Assembly: GCA_020796225.1 (NCBI GenBank)
Contig: CM036754.1
Location: 71,595,440 to 71,659,439, forward strand
Reading direction: 5' to 3'
Source of the DNA: Arion vulgaris
Lineage: Eukaryota; Mollusca; Gastropoda; Stylommatophora; Arionidae
Length of the DNA stretch: 64,000 nt
Each line of letters opens with the position of its first letter. Within the stretch, counting starts at the first letter, position 1. This document shows positions 1 to 10,429 of the stretch, piece by piece. The notes under the pieces were generated by a model. The model was not told where the DNA came from. It worked only from the letters and a program-made list of their open reading frames with translations, and did not search any database. The position numbers and the translations under genes were made by a program.

Positions 1-71
1 CAAACGTGTAATGTTTAAAATAAAGTGGTTTTTCTATATCCTAAAAGTAAGATTAGCATTGTCAACTTTTC

Positions 72-641
72 TACTTATTTGAACGCTCCATATCGATCAC
101 TTGTTAACCACTTTGTAATTTGTATGCGATCTGAGCGTAAGAGCGATTGTACTTTCTGCCAGTTATGCACCTACAAGTAGGCCACACGAAGAGTTGCAGT
201 AAAATTAGCGTTAATTAAAGACAAGATGAAGATGGCTACAAGATATTAAAGAAACCATGAATATGACCATCGACGAAGTGGGTGAACTGGCTAGAGAGAG
301 TGAATTTTAAATGCACTGCAAAGAGAGCAACGTCCTATAAAGGATACGCACCTTGATGGTGATGAGTGAAACAAAACGTGCATGTACCCAAAATTAACGT
401 TGCCAGCATTCGCTGCCAGAAGTAGAAAAACATTAGAAACGCTACCAGCGTTTCCTTAATTTTGAGTTTTAAAGAAAAACAATTTAACAAATAGGCCAGC
501 ACATCATATTTCTGCGATGCTTTCTATTTACTATGGTAGCTTCCTAGGCCCTAACTTAGTCGCCTCCTACGACTGTGCCTTGTAGGTCGCAGTGTTACTG
601 TTCTTTGCTCCCCTTGCGAACCCTGGGTGAACACAAGGGAG
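72..641 (-). mobile_element. SINE-A copy, interrupted
   Basis: Reverse-oriented member of the commonest SINE here. The right part (492-641) holds the reverse of the family 5' half (gcgaaccc, tgtaggtcgcagtgttact, tcgcctcctacga); the left part (72-184) holds the 3' half (gaacgctccatatcgatcac, agttatgcacctacaagtag). The halves are split by a 307-bp insertion at 185-491, and taggcca occurs on both sides of it (178-184 and 492-498). Family limits come from complete copies elsewhere in the window with clear target duplications. Confidence 0.75.
185..491 (+). mobile_element. Degenerate LINE 3' end inserted in SINE-A
   Basis: Flanked by the 7-bp repeat taggcca. Around 225-330 a frame resembling the C-terminal tail of LINE polyproteins can be read (RRRWLQDIKETMNMTI-like, then DEVGELARER), broken by stops and shifts. 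This tail normally follows the reverse-transcriptase thumb. The insert appears to be a 5'-truncated, dead LINE copy; exact family not assigned. Confidence 0.5.
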
Positions 642-667
642 AATTTTAAACTCAATCTGAACAATTA

Positions 668-880
668 ACAAGAGCCGCAGTAGTGTAGTTGTTAGTGAAT
701 CGCTACTTAGGCTAGTGGTCCGGTTTCCATTTCACAGTGGACGTGGAATATTTTTCCGACGGTAATGGCTGTCAGATTGAGCCAACCTTAAATGGGAACC
801 AGGAAAAGCGCTGGGAAGTAAAAGCGACCGGTGTGGTGTTGGCCACATTTCCCATTGTGTGCCGACAGACAAGAAAAAGT
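668..880 (+). mobile_element. Possible tRNA-headed SINE fragment
   Basis: The start has a tRNA-like look: gtagtgtagttgttagtg near 677 could be an A box and ccggtttccatttc near 720 a weak B box, about 40 bp apart. A hAT-type MITE lies immediately downstream. I see no second copy in the window, so this is a weak call. Confidence 0.25.
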
Positions 881-891
881 ATGGTCCTAAC

Positions 892-1058
892 CAGGGGCGG
901 TTCGTGGTCATTTTTCTTGGTGGGACCAGACACAAATTTTCGGAAAAATCATGGGTTTTGAAGTATTTACTATTATTTGTCTATTCGGGGGATGTTATTC
1001 CCCTTTCGATTATTGGTGGGTCCGGACCCCACTGGCCCTTAATGACGAGCCGCCCCTG
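892..1058. mobile_element. hAT-type MITE (family K), copy 1
   Basis: A 167-bp non-coding element with near-perfect 14-bp terminal inverted repeats (TIRs; caggggcggttcgt left, acgagccgcccctg right), flanked by the perfect 8-bp duplication gtcctaac at 884-891 and 1059-1066. Eight-base duplications with CAG-starting TIRs are typical of hAT transposons. It encodes nothing and would have needed a transposase from elsewhere. Three further copies are in the window; this one lies opposite in orientation to the copy at 23085. Confidence 0.92.
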
Positions 1059-1066
1059 GTCCTAAC

Positions 1067-1788
1067 ACAGTATTACTCAATATACCTCGAGGTATCAAAT
1101 GGTGTCTTTTCTTTAACACCATTAAGCCTTACAGAGGCGTGCGACAATCACACATCCCGGCCACTATAGTGGCTATACATACATTGTATTTTATTTGTCT
1201 TTGTGCTAAACCCTCCATGTATTTTTATTGCAATAGCACATTAATAACGTATTCGCTTGTTATTAGAAATGTGAAAACGTGGAAAGTTTGTTTTTAATTG
1301 ATCTGAATGAATTTTTGCTAACATGGCAGATTGTCAGCTTTATTGTATCGGTTATTGGGTATTATTTATTGTATCAGTATTCACCTGCCAATGGTTATTT
1401 TGAGCACGGGACATACGTTTTATCGTCCGTTTCCGATAGGATTAGGAACTCGGTGTATCTACATTGAGATCAGGAATCATATGAAAAGAGATCGATCGTT
1501 CCACACGGGACAACAACAGAGTACTTTTGTAAGGAGATTTCTAGCACAGCATCTCAATGTCACAAAGACACCCCTATGTCAAAGATTTCCAATACCTGTA
1601 ACTGGTAATGTTGTGGTATTTGATAAGCGATAACACTCTAATGAATGGACGGAGCATGTCATTTTTCTTATGGAGTAGGGCCTGTTTTGATCGGACAGAG
1701 TCCCGTTTGATTTGTCTAAGGGGCGGCTAGTTCTAATATCGGTACAGATTCGGGGATATGTTTGGTATCCACACTAACCCATTTAATC
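1067..1788. other. Mostly unrecognised stretch
   Basis: AT-rich sequence without a supported gene. The part at about 1403-1485 is similar to 54806-54890 (shared ctccgata...ctaggaactcg pattern), so it is a fragment of a dispersed repeat. The rest matches nothing else I can see here. Confidence 0.4.
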
Positions 1789-1789
1789 T

Positions 1790-2150
1790 TCTTCTTTGAA
1801 TGCTCCACTTATTAAACCACTTTTTGTGATTTGTATGTGATCTGAGCATAAGATCGATTGTACGTTGTGCCAGTTATGCGCCTACAAGTAGGCAAGCCCA
1901 TTCGATTTGTGACTTTTTTTATTTACTATGGTAGTTTTCTTACAAGAGCTGGAGGGAGCTGCAGGAGATAGCTAGAGATAGGAAGACTTGGTATGAGTTG
2001 GTTGAGGGCCTATGCCCCAACCCGCGGTAAAAAGGCAAAGAGAGAGAGTTTTCTTAGGCCGCTACTTCAGTCACCTCTTACAAGTCGTATAGGTGCACAG
2101 CGCTACTATATGTTGCTCCCTTGCGAACCCCAGCAACATACGGGCAGCCC
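1790..2150 (-). mobile_element. SINE-A copy, interrupted
   Basis: Reverse-oriented SINE-A: 1790-1942 is the 3' half (aatgctccacttattaaacc, gttatgcgcctacaagtagg) and 2056-2150 the 5' half (cacctcttacaagtcg, gaaccccagcaacatacggg). A 104-bp LINE tail splits it at 1943-2046, between two copies of agttttctta. Confidence 0.75.
1943..2046 (+). mobile_element. 5'-truncated LINE-K tail with 10-bp TSD
   Basis: Very short LINE insertion bounded by perfect copies of agttttctta (1933-1942 and 2047-2056). It encodes the last residues of the family-K polyprotein (SWRELQEIARDRKTWYELVE then GLCPNP and stop) followed by a purine-rich gagagag tail. Severe 5' truncation is normal for target-primed reverse transcription. 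The same 3' end occurs at 15839-15945 and, tandemly amplified, at 42.2-43.0 kb. Confidence 0.8.
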
Positions 2151-2329
2151 ATTGAATCAAAATTGAATGAAACTGAAAGATAAGATCAAATTTAAAGTAT
2201 ATCTTCATACAAAAAGTGTCTACTGATATTGGAAGAAATCAAATATCCTATGAGAAGAGAAAGATTAAACGTGTTCAGTATGTCATCACTATTGTCTGTA
2301 ATGGTCAAGTTAGGACCGTGGTCTCCGAT

Positions 2330-2540
2330 AACATACGACCGGCGGGCTCAGCTAACAAATTCTAGGAAATAAGACCCCAACTGTCGCGTGATCCTCGCAT
2401 TCTAGTGTTGTCGTATATAGACAAATTCCTTTTAAAAACAATGCAATATGCCAAATCCGGGTTATAGTATGTTACAAATTAAGTTTAACACTAAGAAATA
2501 TCAGGATTATTAATACTTTTCATCAATAAATAGCTATGAA
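2330..2540 (+). repeat. Dispersed repeat F, copy 1
   Basis: Matches 12820-13020 along its length (shared blocks include tgttgtatata, aagtttaaca and tcaccaataaataac-like). Copy 2 follows a LINE C-terminal fragment, so this may be the 3' untranslated region of that LINE. No coding potential seen. Confidence 0.5.
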
Positions 2541-2739
2541 AGCATAGAAGTGTGTCAAATTTGCACTGCGACTAGGAGATGTTTGTGTGGTGAATGAACA
2601 TATCTTATTTCAAAGAAAGCTATCGGGGACAAGTATACGACGATCACTGATAGCACATGCCAGGATCAACCACACAAGCAATACCAACTAGTGGCTGGCA
2701 GAGCTACCGTACCTCGACGGCCCGACGAACCATAGTTAC

Positions 2740-3500
2740 ACTTTGACGCTCGGGGATGTTCTTAGTAGTGCTCGAATTGATCTCATTCAAATCCTTCCTT
2801 CCTTCCTTTAGTTCGCTTGAAATATTGTCTATATATTCAATGTTGTCTCTTGTATGAACTTCACTGTCTTTTGTAGCTCACACAGAGGTCCGTGTAGTTT
2901 TCTGTTGAGTGTTGTTTTGTTAGGCCAGTGAGTTTGCCTCAGTGTTTCATATTCGGGCAGTCTTGAAGTATGTGCTCTGCAGTCTGGTTTGCCTGTCCAC
3001 ATGGCTGAATTGCCAATCTTGAATTTTGTATACATGTGGCTGCGCAGTGTGTCCTGTTCTAAGGCGTAGAATGACAACTTGTTCCAATCTGCTCATATTA
3101 TAGTAATCGTCTTGTGTTGGTATTTGTGGCTTTTTGATTGATTTAATCATCCTTTTCTTTTGGTGGTAGGTAACTGGCACATCCGGTTGCTCTCCTGCAG
3201 CACTTTCCTTGGCCAATCGGTCTGCTGTTTCATTTCCTGGTATTCCACAGTGAGTGTATCCACTGCAAGACGACACTGCGATGTTTGGACAATTTAGACA
3301 GTAGGGTCTGTAGACCTGGCAATTTTCTGGGCTGGAGTGCTTGGAGTGCTGATTTTGCATCAGTCAAAAATACAACAGGTTGAGGATCGGGTCTGGTATT
3401 CAACAGTTTTTCAGTTGCCACCTTGATTGCCTGAATTTCTGCATCATAGTTGTGACAGAACCCAATTCTAGATTGATCGCATGCCTGCTGATAAATATTT
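2740..3500 (-). mobile_element. LINE-R fragment with RNase H domain
   Basis: Minus-strand remains of a non-LTR retrotransposon C-terminus. Reading right to left: a segment with an acidic residue before a helix (DAEIQAI), the strand motif VVFLTDAKSALQAL, and, after a frameshift near 3250, IPGNETADRLAKE, the usual last RNase H motif. About 130 residues of C-terminal domain follow (LRTGHT...; a Cys/His-like knuckle partly lost), then a GAAGG-rich tail near 2800. RNase H would remove the RNA strand during copying. Frameshifts make it inactive. Related 3' ends lie at 11.7 and 22.3 kb. Confidence 0.85.
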
Positions 3501-3839
3501 TAAAGTATTTTTGACTCGCCCCATTGTTCCACTAATTTTCTCTATCTCATTCAAATGATAACTGTGTGGACACGGACATATCACTGTGGCAGTTCTACTG
3601 ATCCTACGCTGACCTGCAAATGGTATATCTCGAGCTTGTTGTTTCAGGAATGTCGCTGTTGAGTTGGATGTTCTTGTCTATGTTCAATCCATTGTGATTC
3701 ATCAAGAGCTATATGAATACCTTCGCATCTCATAACATGACTATCTAACTGTGTCAGCGACCTTGGCTTATGATGTATGCACTTTTATCTTCCATTTTTG
3801 TTGTTGTTTTACTATTATTATTAGTTTAGTTGAATGAAG

Positions 3840-4135
3840 AAATAAAGGGAGACTGGATGTGAAACCAGTTATGCAATTCATAAAAGAACAACAGATTAAA
3901 TGGTTTGGACACCTGACCAGAATGCCCTGGTATCGCCTACCACAGAGAGCCACACAGAAAAGTATAATGAGTACAAGGCAAGAGGAAGACCACGCAAAGA
4001 TGGAGCGACGGCATCAAGAACAGCCTTACGAACATGAATATCAGCTTACAAAGTGCCTTAAAAAGCACACACAAGATCACTACGTTTCACCCCCAACACT
4101 TCCACAAAGAAGTAAATGATGGAAGAGAAGAAGAT
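3840..4135 (+). mobile_element. LINE-H C-terminal fragment
   Basis: An 86-codon frame (3859-4119) begins with VMQFIKEQQIKWFGHLTRMP, the thumb/connection motif after the reverse-transcriptase core in this LINE family; then homology drifts between frames (RGRPRKRW-like Arg-rich stretch near 3980). Seven other H-type pieces occur in the window. Pseudogenic. Confidence 0.75.
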
Positions 4136-4468
4136 TAGTTGTGTTATTATTTGGAGGGCGGGGCCAAAACACATAGAAGACACGTGCATTAAATCGATAT
4201 CTACACGCATATAACAATTGACAACACTGTTATTGAGTACACTATATGCACGATATCACATACAAGACCTCGACCGTGCTAGCATGCTACGTACAGTGCT
4301 ACGTACAGAAGTATCCCCCAGTTGTCGCTACACAAGTTGATTAATAGACATGACGTAATACGCATGACGTAATACACAGATACAGATACTAGCTGTTACC
4401 GTAATGCAGTGGTGTCCAAAGTGTGTTATATATATTGCGGTGCATCTCACTCATGGTTGTGGAGAAGA
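4136..4468. other. No gene; short local duplications
   Basis: Contains small direct repeats (gctacgtaca near 4285, catgacgtaata near 4350) but nothing assignable. Confidence 0.4.
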
Positions 4469-4603
4469 GTGTGCATATCGGATGTGCTGGCCTACTTGTA
4501 GGCACATAACTGGCACAATGTCTCTTATGCTGAGATCACATACAGATCACAAAGAGTAGTTTAACAAGTAGACGATGTGGAACGTTCGAAGAAGAAGAAG
4601 AAT
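4469..4603 (+). mobile_element. SINE-A, 5'-truncated
   Basis: Only the 3' half is present, from atcggatgtgctggcctact through gcgcataactgg-like sequence to the diagnostic gttcgaagaagaagaag end. Confidence 0.8.
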
Positions 4604-5007
4604 AATATATGGTTAACATGCCGACGCTTTCTCCAGTGAAAAAGCAAAAGGTTGGGTCTGGGGAGGGGGTAGAATAATTACAAAATAAAAACAAGACTGT
4701 CAAAGCAGGAAGATCGTGTTCATGGGTGACACGAAAACACTAACAATTGTTTTATCTTGAAATCTGGTTAACGTTAAAGGCAATAGGACGTCATGAATGT
4801 CTGACACGAGCGCCGTGGAGCCCGCCGTGTTGGACAGCTCTACACTAATGCTTACAATTCTATAAGTTATCAATGACCAACATTTATCATACTCGAGTCA
4901 AAGCATCGTATGACTGACTCACTGACTCTAGCCAACAAAACTAAAACATGTCTTGTTCTTCAACTCAATAATTAGTCCATGATCCCTTTTTGTATTATAT
5001 TTCACTC
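4604..5007. other. No recognisable feature
   Basis: Intergenic-like sequence with no supported open frame and no copy elsewhere in the window. Confidence 0.4.
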
Positions 5008-5110
5008 GTACCGGTATACGTTACATAGGACCTGCAAGCAATTTCTCCATACCAATCTATCCTGGACAACACGTTCAATCTCTTCTATTGATATTTTTTT
5101 TCCAGAATCC
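5008..5110 (-). mobile_element. LINE-G C-terminal end
   Basis: Minus-strand frame reads ISIEEIERVVQDRLVWRN then LQVLCNVYRYE, the terminal tail of the G-type LINE also seen at 14.5, 31.4, 53.7 and 57.3 kb. It abuts a reverse-oriented SINE-L. Confidence 0.75.
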
Positions 5111-5149
5111 CTGATCTCAATGTTGGTGAGATCTAGTTCAGATGAGAAC

Positions 5150-5400
5150 AAGGAGTTTTTTTTTGCAAGAACCCCAGAGGAAGCAATGGAAGCGAAAAAT
5201 ATGATCAACGCATAAACAATGTTCAGGGATTAAGAGCTTCGGAAAAAACAAACACATGATTCGAACCACTTACCTTCATTTCTTACACACCTTCGCCTAG
5301 CCTAGCAATACGAGCGTCCTTACGTACACAACCAGCCAGCAATTCTTAAAAAATAGTTCACTGAGGAGTGCCTTTCTCAAACGCTTCACTATAACTAGAC
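5150..5400 (-). mobile_element. SINE-L copy
   Basis: Shares with 16.75, 17.2 and 44.7 kb the block cgcctagcctagcaatacga, the reverse B-box region gattcgaaccactta, and the flanking acgtacacaacc and ctttctcaaacgc. Read on the minus strand, ggttcgaatc fits a Pol III B box, so the element seems tRNA-derived. Confidence 0.65.
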
Positions 5401-5519
5401 CTTAATACCCGTACATTGTTTATTTGTTTGTTGATGAGATCTAGTTACTACTTTATATCCACGATAAAACGCACGATAAAAAAGTAGATCATGTATACAA
5501 GTTAAGCACAATGTTCCGA

Positions 5520-5770
5520 ATCCGGAACATAGTCAGAAAGGTTACACAGCTCTTTGGCGTAGATCATAAGGCCCAAATGTACGGCGAAAGATGATCGTAA
5601 AAGAGCAGATCCTAGGGCAAGCTACCCTAGTAAATAAAATGCTGGTGAAATCGGATGTGCTGGCCTAGTCACCATAGGCGCATACATAATTCGCACAACG
5701 TAAAAAACGTTCTTGTCAAAGATCAATTATATATCACAATAAGATTGACCGCGAAGAACGAACGCGAACA
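5520..5770 (+). mobile_element. SINE-A/C mosaic copy
   Basis: The middle resembles SINE-A (gctaccctagtaaataaaat, atcggatgtgctggcctag) but the 3' end resembles SINE-C (aacgttcttgtcaaagatca, gaagaacgaacgcgaa). It looks like an A/C intermediate or recombinant. Diverged. Confidence 0.55.
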
Positions 5771-5774
5771 ACAG

Positions 5775-6058
5775 CATCAACAAGTTAAGCACGTATAAGA
5801 ACCATTGGTAGTTCAAAATCGATAAGTATAGGCTGCAAATCTGCTGCCCAGACAAAATTCCTTACCAACGATTAAAATAAAATTCCTACAACAATTTTCA
5901 CCATCTTCAAATTACTTGAGAACCCTCACTTGTGTAACGGAGTTCCAGCACTGCCGCTAAGATTTTGCCCATGTAAGAAAAAGATCTGAGCACACATGAT
6001 ATTGACTGAAATGCAATGATGATGATGATCATATCAATGAATCAAGCAACTACAACAA
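5775..6058 (+). repeat. Family-M repeat
   Basis: Shares with 9.23-9.50 kb the blocks agcacgtataagaaccattg, ttttcaccatcttcaaatta and tgagcacacatg...aaatgcaatgatgatga, ending in an atc/aatc-rich tail. Probably the 3' part of a LINE or SINE; see the 112-codon frame at 18.1-18.4 kb for a related coding end. Confidence 0.6.
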
Positions 6059-6113
6059 GAATAATGAGCCAACTATTGGTATAACAAGTTGGTGTCAAAT
6101 AGGTCTCCTGATA

Positions 6114-6560
6114 GTTTTACTTCTTCTTCTTCGAACGTTCTACATCGACCACACTTGTTAACCACTCTATGTGGTTTGTATGTGATCTGAGCCTAAGAGC
6201 AATTGTACGTTGTGCCAGGTATGCTCCTACAAGTAGGCCAGCATATCCGATTTCTGCGATGATTTTTATTTACTAGCGTAGCTTCCCTAGGCCCTTACCT
6301 CAATGGTCTCTTACGACATACATGCCTTGTAGGTCACTGGTTTTTTTGTGGTTTTTTCCCATCCAGAAGTACTTGAGCTGAAAGCTCTTCGGCTCGGTGT
6401 ACCATCGAACACCGTAAATCTGGGGAACCTGTAGCTTTTCTGCCAGTCCGCGAAGTTGAACCGCACTTACAGAGGACTAGTCACCCGTAGTCCAACGCGC
6501 TACGAACACGCTGGGACGCGGCGTCAGTGTTAAAATTCGTTGATCCCCTTGAGAACCCTG
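6114..6560 (-). mobile_element. SINE-A copy, interrupted by SINE-B
   Basis: Starts with the reversed tail cttcttcttcttcgaacgtt and runs through the whole family to cttgtaggtcactgg at 6340, then resumes at 6521 (gtcagtgttaaaattcgttg) after a SINE-B insertion. Confidence 0.8.
6341..6520 (-). mobile_element. SINE-B (tRNA-derived) nested in SINE-A
   Basis: Reverse copy of the B family: poly-T start, then cagaagtacttgagctgaaa, the reverse B box (gttgaaccgcac) and the reverse A box (ccaacgcgctac). The SINE-A host resumes directly after it. gtcaStg at both junctions may be the remains of a target duplication. Confidence 0.75.
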
Positions 6561-6784
6561 GCCTTGAGAAAATGAGTTTAAGTATCGAAAACTGAAACTA
6601 ATGATAGTGATATAAAGATAAGAGAGAAGGGTAGAAGAGAGTAGAGAGAGAGACGAAAGCAGTTTGTAGTAAATTGAATCAATACTTTGTTAATTCATTA
6701 ATATATAAAGAATATTCATTTCAAAGAAAGAAAAAGACACACTGATAAAAAAATATTTTGACAAACATGCTCGTTAGCTAGTCT

Positions 6785-6930
6785 GTTATATCGGCTTTTT
6801 TTAGGGCGGCGGTGTTGAACGGAGTGCGGGGAAAGACATGTGGAAATCGGAGATTGAACCAGGGTCTCCTGAATAGGAGCCCACGCTCTAATCCATTCGG
6901 CCAGACGCTCCCCCGAAACTGTAATAAGGA
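6785..6930 (-). mobile_element. SINE-P, tRNA-headed
   Basis: On the minus strand the head has tggccgaatggattagagcg (A-box region, Leu/Ser-tRNA-like) and, about 35 bp on, ctggttcaatctcc (B box). The spacing suits a tRNA-derived Pol III promoter. It is not an intact tRNA: no matching acceptor arm is visible. It lies inside or beside the RNase H LINE fragment to its right. Confidence 0.6.
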
Positions 6931-6957
6931 TATACAAATGCACAAAGAAGGACAACA

Positions 6958-7175
6958 CATGGTAATAAAATTTATAATATCAGCATGGTCCATTGCTCGC
7001 CCGCTTTGTACAGCAGCCATACCTGCAAACCTATCCGCATGTTCTTTCCCCTTACACCTGCATGCCCTGGCACAAAAATAAAACTGATCTTTGTCAGCTT
7101 AGACCTCCCCAGCGATCCTATCCAATGTCTCCTAGCCCATCCTCTTTCAATCTTCCTGAGCATACTCAAAGGTTA
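6958..7175 (-). mobile_element. LINE-O RNase H fragment
   Basis: Minus strand encodes ISFIFVPGHAGVRG, a canonical RNase H C-terminal motif (the His-containing loop), followed after a one-base shift by a segment ending MDHADIIN, which matches MDRADIIN at the start of the LINE-O piece at 19.85 kb. The two pieces therefore belong to one LINE type (RNase H then a C-terminal domain). Frameshifted. Confidence 0.75.
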
Positions 7176-7391
7176 CTAATAGATGTTGGTCACTGAACCG
7201 ATGTTACATCACTCAGTGCAGAGCGATACGTGATCAGTCTTCCCCATCAGACTGTCGAAAGGTGTACATGCTGATGGTTCCACTAACTCGCTGGTCAAAC
7301 ATACTTCTCACTCTGTATCTCATGTGCCAAATTCTACTCTGACAACGTTTGAAACAATATGCATTCGAACGCTATATAGTTCATCATCAAA

Positions 7392-7645
7392 GACGAAGAA
7401 CTCACTTCATTGCATCAGGTTTCTCCCATATGTGTTCGGTCCCTCCCCGCGGTAATTACACGCCACTGTCCCCGATCATTGCACAAAGCCAGATTTCCAT
7501 AGCTTCGGCAACAATCATAGGGCTCTCCGGGAAAAAAAAATGCACTCGTGAACAGAACGACGCTTTTCGAACCCACAACCCCCGGAACGCAAGACAAATG
7601 ACGTAGCCACTTTGCCACTGAAAATGTCTACAACACGTGATGTTC
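7392..7645 (-). mobile_element. SINE-Q copy
   Basis: Reverse copy of Q: gcaccg/ggtttctccatatg-like left end, ggtccctcc...gcggtaat, gcacaaagc core, then gttttcgaacccacaacc (reverse B box) and the reverse A box ttgccactga. Other Q copies lie at 21.6, 33.0, 38.1 and 61.6 kb. Confidence 0.65.
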
Positions 7646-7647
7646 CC

Positions 7648-7721
7648 TCCCAATCGGTCATCCATCTAAGAACTAACCCAACCCGACAATCGATCATCCA
7701 TCTAAGAACTAACCCAACCCG
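7648..7721. repeat. 37-bp direct duplication
   Basis: Two near-identical adjacent copies of a unit containing catccatctaagaactaacc. Confidence 0.8.
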
Positions 7722-7928
7722 ACGTTGTTCAACTTCAGCTATCGCATGAGAACCGCTTATTGTTAAATGGGTATGGCTCGTAGACTCAATTATCAAGTGT
7801 TTACGACCTTAGTCGACATGAGGTCACTGAACAAATAAAGTGAAGTCCACCTTACCCCCACATTTCAAACACCTCCAACAATATGGCGGCCTTTTCATGA
7901 CAATACAAAAATAAAGTGAATCACTCAG

Positions 7929-8408
7929 TACTTTACACCGAGAGGGGAAAAACAAATAAGTACTTTACACCGAGAGGGAAAACCAAATAAGTACTTTACA
8001 CCGAGAGGGAAAACCAAATAAGTACTTTACACCGAGAGGGGAAAAACAAATAAGTACTTTACACTGAGAGGGGAAAAACAAATAGGTACTTTACATGAAG
8101 GAAAACTAAGTACTTTACCCCGAGAGGGAAAAACAAATAAGTACTTTACACTGAGAGGGAAAACAAATAGTACTTTACACCAGAGGAAACAAAGACTTTA
8201 CAAGGGAAAAACAAATAAGTACTTTACACCGAGAGGGAAAAACAAATAAGTACTTTACACCAGAGGGAAAAACAAATAAGTACTTTACACCAAGAGGGGA
8301 AAAACAAATAAATACTTTACACCGAGAGGGGAAAACAAATAAGTACTTTACACCGAGAGGGGAAAAACAAATAAGTACTTTACACCGAGAGGGAAAAACA
8401 AATAGGGA
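7929..8408. repeat. 32-bp minisatellite, about 15 units
   Basis: Tandem array of a unit with core aagtactttacaccgagagg followed by ggaaaaacaaat. Units vary by small deletions; the most decayed lie near 8090 and 8190. No coding frame is conserved. Confidence 0.95.
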
Positions 8409-8695
8409 AAAGAGATTTGATGTTCCTTAAATTCAATAAAAGAGTAATATGAGACATGATACCAGTGACTGAAAGAAAGTGTCTCTGACGTTGACATAAG
8501 GAGATAATCAAATCAAAAGTGGCTGAAGCAATCAACGCCTGGTGATCATGGCTAGATGGGGTAGTAAAACGGATCGAACTGGTGGATGAATTCAGAACGT
8601 GTAACTTCTACAAAAGTAAGAAGCAAAAATCATATAAATAAGATATTTGCAAAACACAACAACCACCGTTTCAACAATCGGACAATTATTAGAGG

Positions 8696-8858
8696 CAGTG
8701 GCGGCTCGTCATTAAGGATCAGTGGGTCGCCCCCAAAAAATAATGTGTAACGTGTATTTCTTATTAATAAATTAAAATATAACTTAACCCAAAACCATGA
8801 TTACTCTGAAAATTTGTATCTGGCCCCACCAACAAAAAAGGATCACGAGCCGCCACTG
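8696..8858. mobile_element. hAT-type MITE (family K), copy 2
   Basis: A 163-bp element with TIRs cagtggcggctcgt / acgagccgccactg, flanked by perfect 8-bp duplications attagagg (8688-8695 and 8859-8866). Belongs to the cagtgg subfamily with the copy at 48.1 kb. Confidence 0.93.
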
Positions 8859-9022
8859 ATTAGAGGAAAGAAACCGAAACTATTTCTTTTGTCTTACTCT
8901 GTTGTTGTTGTTTTTTTTTGCCGTTATGAGTTGCAGGTTTAACTGTAACAAGCTCAACACATAAAAGCACCACTACAGTTGCAAACTGATAAGAGTTACT
9001 GAAAAACAAGTACCCGCGCAAA

Positions 9023-9500
9023 AATCATTAACATCGATTAAACTAAAAAGTTCTAGACACTTTCACCATTTTGAAAATGACATCGGGAACCCTCGCCGGT
9101 GCTAAAGAGCGAGTTAGTGCACTGTCGATGAAGTCTTCCTGTGTACGAAAGCGATAGAAACACACTTAGCTATTCGATTATTCATTTAAGTGCAATGATG
9201 ATAGTCCAATCAATCAGCCATTCAGTAATTTGAGCACGTAAAAGAACCATTGACAGTCACAATCGAGAAGAGCAAGATGGAAAGCCTTGCCCAGGAAAAA
9301 TTCATTTGAAAAGATTAAAAATAAAATTCCTTCAAAAATATCTTCACCATCTTCAAAATTACATCGGCGACCCTCGCCGGTGCTACAGAGTTTGTGCACT
9401 GCAGTTGAGATCTTCCTGTGTAAGAAAGAGATCGGAGCACACATGGTTACTTACCAAAGTGCAATGATGATGGTCCTATCAATCAATCAATCAAAACCAG
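9023..9500 (+). repeat. Family-M repeat, two copies in tandem
   Basis: A partial copy (9023-9215) is followed by a fuller one (9225-9500). Both contain ttcaccat...aaaat...catcg, accctcgccggtgctaaagag/acagag, and end cacac...aagtgcaatgatgat then an atca-rich tail (tcaatcaatcaatcaa). The shared end can be read as CKKEIGAHMVTYQSAMM, comparable to the ends at 18.1 and 54.3 kb. Confidence 0.65.
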
Positions 9501-10080
9501 TCAGCTACCGACTATCACTTACTTAAATACACGGCCTTGACGCAGACAAAACTGGGTCAGGGGCTGGGGTACACATTTCATTATCCCTACACAACATACT
9601 CGTCCAATCTTATCGAGACAGAACAAACAATCTTTCACCTTATCAAAACGTCAATCAAGAAAGATATCTACAGTGTACTCGATTACGTAATTCTCAGGAT
9701 AATAATGTTCGTCAATCAAATATGATTATAACCACATAGTTTCTTCATCCAACAAACAAAATGTAATATCAGTCAATGGACACGTAGGTGACTTGTCAGT
9801 CCGATGCGTGCCTTGAATAGTCGTGGACAGTGTGGGCATGAGATTGTTGCTACAGTCTGGGACTCGTGTGCACTGGCCTTTCTCTTTTTTCTACGCAGTA
9901 CTGATGCTGCTTGACGTGCTGCCTCAGGATACAAATTCTCAGGATACAAATGATATATATATCAGCAGTAGATACAACTCATAACATGACTATCACTACT
10001 GCGGGTGGTATGAATGAAAATGTCCTGTTGACTATGCAGAGTAGGAGATACCTCCTGTCACTCCACATATAACCCATGTA
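9501..10080. other. No recognisable feature
   Basis: No open frame with recognisable similarity and no second copy in the window; only a short duplication of ctcaggatacaaa near 9925-9945. Confidence 0.4.
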
Positions 10081-10084
10081 TGCC

Positions 10085-10276
10085 CACCGTGTTCGTAGCG
10101 AGTTGGACGACGGATGACAAGCCACCTGTGAGTGCGGTTCAATACCGCGGGCTGACAGAAAATTCACAGGTTCTCCAGATTTACGGTGTTCATGACACCG
10201 AACCGAAGGGTTACGATGTTCATGGCACCGAGCCGAAGAGCTGAAAGCTCAAGTGCTACTGGATTGAAAAAAGTAA
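10085..10276 (+). mobile_element. SINE-B copy
   Basis: tRNA-derived: A-box-like tagcgagttgg near 10096, B-box-like ggttcaatacc near 10137, then body with ttctccagatttacggtgtt and cgagccgaagagctgaaagc, ending gctactggattgaaaaaa. About 190 bp, the same length as the complete copy at 37.1 kb. Confidence 0.8.
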
Positions 10277-10429
10277 CCAGGAATGCAGGAATTCCTTTCC
10301 TCCCTTGCGGAATGACGGTTAAGGGAACTGAACCCACAACCTTTTCCTGTTAAATTCAAAAACTGAGCGCTCTATGTTTCGCTTGTACCCACTCAGATGG
10401 TAACAGATATAATATATAAAAACATCATC

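Noticed and set aside
2740..3500. Host RNase H gene
   Set aside because: The domain order and C-terminal Cys/His region match LINE ORF2, and the frame is broken.
7929..8408. CRISPR-like spaced repeats
   Set aside because: Repeats are contiguous tandem units without unique spacers of constant length, in an animal genome. The same applies to the other arrays.
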